Shown piece by piece: positions 61,701 to 64,000 of a stretch of 64,000 bases of DNA. This DNA is from Pseudomonadota bacterium (GTDB lineage: Bacteria > Desulfobacterota > Binatia > Binatales > Binataceae): positions 124,001 through 188,000 of the forward strand of contig JAJPIG010000021.1 of NCBI GenBank assembly GCA_021324855.1, given 5' to 3'. Below the pieces are notes generated by a model, which saw only the letters and a list, made by a program, of their open reading frames with translations, made no database searches and was not told the origin of the DNA. Both the position numbers and the translations under genes were made by a program. Positions within the stretch are counted from its first letter, which is position 1, and each line of letters opens with the position of its first letter.

Positions 61701-63436
61701 AGCTGAGAATTCAGCGCGCCGAGATTATGGCCGAGCGCCTGGTTGAGCTGAGCCACAAACGCGGCCCATAGCGGCGCTGCATTGCTGGTGCCGCCGTACA
61801 AGAGACCGTTCGGGCATCCGCCGTTGCTCGCCTGACAGATCACGACACCATCCGCAGGATCGGCCACGGTGACGACATCGGGCACCGAGCGCATCGGGAG
61901 CGAGTTGAGCCCGTTTTGATAGGGTGGGCGGCTGAAGAAGCGGCTCACGCCGAACCCGCCCTGGCCGGTCGGCGGCGTCGCATTGGTTCCATTCCACCAG
62001 CTTTCGCCGCCGTAGATGTCGCCCTGAGTCTGAGTGGCCGAAGTTCCGCCGACGGCGGTGGCGTTCGGCGAATCGGCCGGTACAGCGACCGTGTTTACGG
62101 CGCCGTCGAGACAGGTGCTGCCGGTGTCGCCGGCGCCGTTGATCACCGTGATACCGGCGGCGGCTGCAGTCTGAAACAGCGCGTCGATGCTCTGTACGTC
62201 GGCGGCGGTGGTCTGGTCTTCGCAATAGGCCCAACTGTTCGAGATAATGTCGACGTGGTCATCGATCATCTGGTTGATAATCGGCTGGAAGCTGCTGCCG
62301 CGGCCAGCGAACGGCGCGTCATAGACGACCACTTTGGCGCCCGGCGCCACTGTCATGGCCGTGTCGATATCGAGCAGCACCTCGTCCTGATTCGTCCCAG
62401 CGGCCGTGCCGCCGTTGACGTTGACCTCGCTCAGATTGTTGATGAGGTTGGCGGGCAGTCCGAGGAACGCCAGGTAATCCGAGACATCGCTGGAGACGAA
62501 ATTATCGAACTCCACCAGCCCGATCGTCTGACCGGTTCCATCGATCGCCGCCCGACGCATCGGCGAAGGCGTCTGGTCATGATCAACGGTCTGCGGACCA
62601 CAAGCGTTCTCGCTGTAGAACTGCCGCTCAAGCGCGGCCTCAAAGGCGCTGGCTCGGGAGGCAATTCCGATACTGCTCAGGCAATTATGGTAGACAACCT
62701 GGGTTATCTTAAGACCCTCACAGTTTGCGACTGAATAGGAATCGCCTGCCGCAATCAGATTCTGGGCGGTCTCGGCACCCTTGGCGATCGCGGGGTCCTC
62801 GCAGAAGGCTGCCACGTAGTAATCCAAGATTTTCTTGACGCTTGGGCGCGGCTCGGCGAAGTCCGACAGTCCTTGTACTGCCTGTACCGACGACGCGATC
62901 GAGGCCGGCAGCGCGGGGTCGCGATCGTTGGCGTAGAAGGTTTGCCTGCCGAGTCGATAATCAGCAATCCGAAGTTGCAGGGCACCCTCGGCTAGGGCGC
63001 GCGTGCCGCGCACCGTGATCGTCATCCGGTCGGCCGAACCCTGGACCAGCTTGAAGCCGGCGCCTTCAAGCCATGCGAGGACCGCATCGTAGCTCGCGCG
63101 CGACGGACCGAATTGATCGGAGAGCTGGATTGGCGTCAGGAACCGATGGAAGCGTCGCGAACGATGATCGTAGACCTCGTGCAGGTAGGTTTCGAAGGCG
63201 TGCGCCCGATCGCGCTTCAGAACGAGCGTGAGAGTCAGCGGCGCATCGCGATCGCTGGGTGAACCGCCGACAGGCGTCGCTTTCGCCAGTGCGGACAGCA
63301 AATGGCCAGCGATTCGGACCTTCCCGGTGGTGGGGCGGACTGCCGGAGAATCGGCCCGAATAGTCCTGTTATTAATACCAAGGAGCAGTGCGACGGCGAT
63401 GGCCCCAGTTAGTAAGCGCGCTGCAGAGCGTAACAT
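58781..63436 (-). CDS. Secreted S53 (sedolisin/kumamolisin-type) peptidase with Ig-like, propeller and Hydin-type domains
   Basis: A 1551-residue exported protein. The signal peptide is AARLLTGAIAVALLLGI. The pro-kumamolisin activation domain spans about residues 40-200. The S53 catalytic domain follows, with Glu352 and Asp356 (DEVLLDID), oxyanion Asp437 (GAGDTGS) and Ser551 (GGTSNAAPLW), and the C-terminal GLGSPDIDAI motif. Two Ig-like domains (about 630-825), an NHL/SMP-30-like propeller region (830-1120), two more Ig-like domains (1130-1320) and two ASPM/SPD2/Hydin-type domains follow. The acid-active family suggests extracellular protein degradation; the tail may bind surfaces. The ATG follows AGAGGGGG closely. 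Confidence 0.9.
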   Translation of the reverse strand: MLRSAARLLTGAIAVALLLGINNRTIRADSPAVRPTTGKVRIAGHLLSALAKATPVGGSPSDRDAPLTLTLVLKRDRAHAFETYLHEVYDHRSRRFHRFLTPIQLSDQFGPSRASYDAVLAWLEGAGFKLVQGSADRMTITVRGTRALAEGALQLRIADYRLGRQTFYANDRDPALPASIASSVQAVQGLSDFAEPRPSVKKILDYYVAAFCEDPAIAKGAETAQNLIAAGDSYSVANCEGLKITQVVYHNCLSSIGIASRASAFEAALERQFYSENACGPQTVDHDQTPSPMRRAAIDGTGQTIGLVEFDNFVSSDVSDYLAFLGLPANLINNLSEVNVNGGTAAGTNQDEVLLDIDTAMTVAPGAKVVVYDAPFAGRGSSFQPIINQMIDDHVDIISNSWAYCEDQTTAADVQSIDALFQTAAAAGITVINGAGDTGSTCLDGAVNTVAVPADSPNATAVGGTSATQTQGDIYGGESWWNGTNATPPTGQGGFGVSRFFSRPPYQNGLNSLPMRSVPDVVTVADPADGVVICQASNGGCPNGLLYGGTSNAAPLWAAFVAQLNQALGHNLGALNSQLYPLANTAAFHDATSMGSDFSHVGLGSPDIDAILLKLSGQSVGAVDASMSEVGPSPLGPGFPLILPDDGATQGYVVVTLRDANGHLVSGKTVTLTGNAGANAKITPASAVSDSNGNAVFTVSDATLEAVTLTAVGDGTTLTQQATIGFIAPPAAAGSITANPTTVTANGTNTTTITVKLVDAKGNPTPGKQVGIAEGNASSIISGSTGTTDGTGTVTFTATDIVQENVTYTATDITDGNLPVPGNAVVDFTNAPSQPPCSIGLGTAATGYAVSTFASGFQFNSGNCIGPIGLAFDAQGNLLVGNYTTGVLYKFPPQGGAADPGHQVGTAPVFGGGGLTGLAFTQDGSLYATGKAGPFCADLSTIAQIDPTNATVLRSLSSPSCPTSLAVDPLSGDLFDANGSALFRLSNFASGSGTLSTYVSNIDGDGLAFASDGTLYAAVNGEVDSITGTNSQNPGTVTQLVAVPTADGIALAPNPGDPTHPTLYVNANNGSITKIDTSSMATTQIYSGGSRGDFVTVGPDGCLYATQTDRVIRVSKSDGSCLALATPNTAPALGITPTSVAPSPAQGSSLTFTATLNNVASPAGTPIFFTVAGANPHTGMVHADANGQASFTYTGFFTGNDSITASATVTINSQQTTLASGNAVVTWFAGKHVTAVSLNPSPTAGNAGITFSAAAALTDVSASPPVAVSGQTLTFTMGSESCSAVTNAQGLASCQLTPPATGFESLTASFAGNGSLAPSTTSTGFNVVEAGPPPPPTVLAALTIKPGALQFPTEVVLGTEGKTSPAQVVTLVNPKNKAQDLPITIQSLAATDSSYIASQNCLGTLQPGATCKVTLTFKPDSPGPHFAWLQIGSDAVNGDEEVALRGIGRQGAIFIEPRALNFGKVPPGSTPTRLVTLRNPNPIAMDIQSIGTSGPYAASQNCVGSLAAHGVCKVTITFNAPNTAGKAPGTLTIGDDALRSPQPVKLMGTVK

Positions 63437-63467
63437 GGCCCCCTCTTAGTAGTTTATGTTCAGTCAG

Positions 63468-63483
63468 GGATGTTCTGACATCC
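63468..63483. repeat. Hairpin/inverted repeat upstream of the S53 gene
   Basis: GGATGT-TCTG-ACATCC is a perfect 6-bp inverted repeat with a 4-base spacer, 31 nt upstream of the S53 start codon. It could be an operator or an mRNA leader hairpin. Chance cannot be excluded. Confidence 0.35.
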
Positions 63484-63811
63484 AAAGATACTGTGACGAG
63501 ATAACTTAATAGAGTTGATCTAAAATGTCTACGCACGAATCTTAAATAATCTTAGTAAAAACACAGAATCAAGGATAAAGCTAAGCGATGATCGGAAGAC
63601 CGTCTGGTGTCATGTTCCGGTCGCTACTCCGCCAAAAAAATGCCACGAAATACGCCAGATCAGTGATCGCGGTCATTCATCGACCAGAAGCGGTCGTCCA
63701 TCGCGATGGCATCGCAGTTGCTTTAGATTGTAATAGATAAGTGTTGATGAATATTGCACCTTACGGGAGACCGTCAGAAGCTGAAACAAAAACTGCTCCG
63801 GATAGCCTGAG

Positions 63812-63832
63812 CGACCGGAAGCGAAGCGGTCG
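63812..63832. repeat. Inverted repeat CGACCG...CGGTCG
   Basis: CGACCG (63812-63817) and CGGTCG (63827-63832) flank GAAGCGAAG, preceded by GCCTGAG. The sequence around it resembles a hairpin variant of the CTGAGCGA...GCGAAGC element seen at 51611. It may be another relic of the same intergenic repeat family. Confidence 0.3.
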
Positions 63833-63882
63833 GACGACGGTGGGTTCGATCTTAGGCGCTTCACGCTTGCCGATATGGCGCC

Positions 63883-64000
63883 GTGCAGTGGTTGAACCGC
63901 CCGTCTCTCGCGGAGACCGCTGAAGCGATCGTTAACTATTTGTATGAGCATCTCTGGGATCGCGATTCCGAAAGGTGTGCCTACGTTCTGGTGCGGTTCT
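63883..64000 (+). CDS. N-terminus of an unidentified protein, cut by the window edge
   Basis: After an in-frame TAG at about 63853 the frame is open to the end of the window. From the GTG at 63883 it encodes about 39 residues that look like genuine protein (AETAEAIVNYLYEHLWDRDS, then CAYVLVRF). A TTG at 63892 is an alternative start. The pattern is a helix-rich N-terminus ending in a strand-like segment. I cannot name the family; the sequence recalls N-termini of some sensory proteins, but that is only an impression. Confidence 0.45.
   Translation, partial: MQWLNRPSLAETAEAIVNYLYEHLWDRDSERCAYVLVRF

Larger units (their letters stand above)
63437..63882. other. Intergenic region, comparatively AT-rich
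   Basis: A 446-base stretch between the S53 gene and the rightward gene entering the window edge. Base composition is visibly more AT-rich than the flanks around 63450-63760. A short frame at 63741-63923 starting MLMNIAPYG has no recognisable features and overlaps the next gene, so I do not call it. Two small inverted repeats occur. Promoters for both divergent genes should lie here, but I cannot fix their boxes. Confidence 0.6.

Noticed and set aside
63741-63923. 60-codon frame MLMNIAPYG...
   Set aside because: No ribosome-binding site or family features; it overlaps a better-looking frame that runs off the edge.

Overview
This window is GC-rich, gene-dense bacterial chromosome with no plasmid, phage, insertion sequence or CRISPR array that I can see. 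The ribosomal gene order is the ordinary bacterial S10/spc/alpha order. The accessory gene mix (UbiD-family decarboxylases with acyl-CoA ligases, a CoxSML-type molybdo-hydroxylase, Rieske oxygenases, a bis-MGD molybdoenzyme with a fused FeS/NrfD partner, a large secreted S53 peptidase) suggests an uncultured, metabolically versatile, soil- or sediment-type lineage near the former Deltaproteobacteria, for example Desulfobacterota or Binatota. That placement is an inference from gene content. No 16S rRNA gene is present to settle it.

1-11.5 kb: the end of the S10 operon, then spc and alpha, all on the plus strand: rplP (cut by the window edge), rpmC, rpsQ, rplN, rplX, rplE, rpsN (zinc type), rpsH, rplF, rplR, rpsE, rpmD, rplO, secY, adk, map, infA, rpmJ, rpsM, rpsK, rpsD, rpoA, rplQ. 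L5 and S11 carry unusual low-complexity N-terminal extensions. 11.5-14.7 kb: a small ABM-domain protein and the TldD/TldE protease pair. 14.7-19.0 kb, minus strand: a molybdo-hydroxylase operon (CoxS, CoxL, CoxM and CoxG-like) whose large subunit has the form-II motif AYRGAGR. 19.1-21.8 kb: clpB with a clear terminator.

21.9-28.8 kb, plus strand: a tight run of a Rieske oxygenase, a metallo-beta-lactamase-fold hydrolase, an FmdB-type zinc ribbon, a four-cluster ferredoxin fused to an NrfD membrane anchor, and a 944-residue bis-MGD oxidoreductase without a Tat signal. This is the best candidate for an undescribed pathway. A second Rieske oxygenase with an SDR dehydrogenase follows on the minus strand (28.9-31.1 kb). 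32.4-38.7 kb holds two UbiD-family decarboxylases and two acyl-CoA ligases in alternating orientation. Both UbiD proteins differ from the family's usual catalytic acid motif. Together 21.9-38.7 kb looks like a catabolic island for an aromatic or otherwise recalcitrant carboxylic substrate.

38.9-58 kb is mostly housekeeping: DUF1326 and GlcG/HbpS proteins, a repeat-rich membrane protein, tRNA-Phe, gshB, rsmE, prmA, a glycerophosphodiesterase, dnaG, tRNA-Met/Ile2, a coiled-coil zinc-ribbon protein, the RNase P RNA gene, an ArsA-like ATPase, rmuC, cynS, a secreted beta-helix repeat protein, a FemAB-like acyltransferase, clpS-clpA, pgsA and tRNA-Gly. The window ends with a zinc-ribbon membrane protein, a 1551-residue secreted S53 (sedolisin) protein with a long Ig-like and propeller tail, a comparatively AT-rich intergenic stretch, and the start of a gene that runs off the edge.
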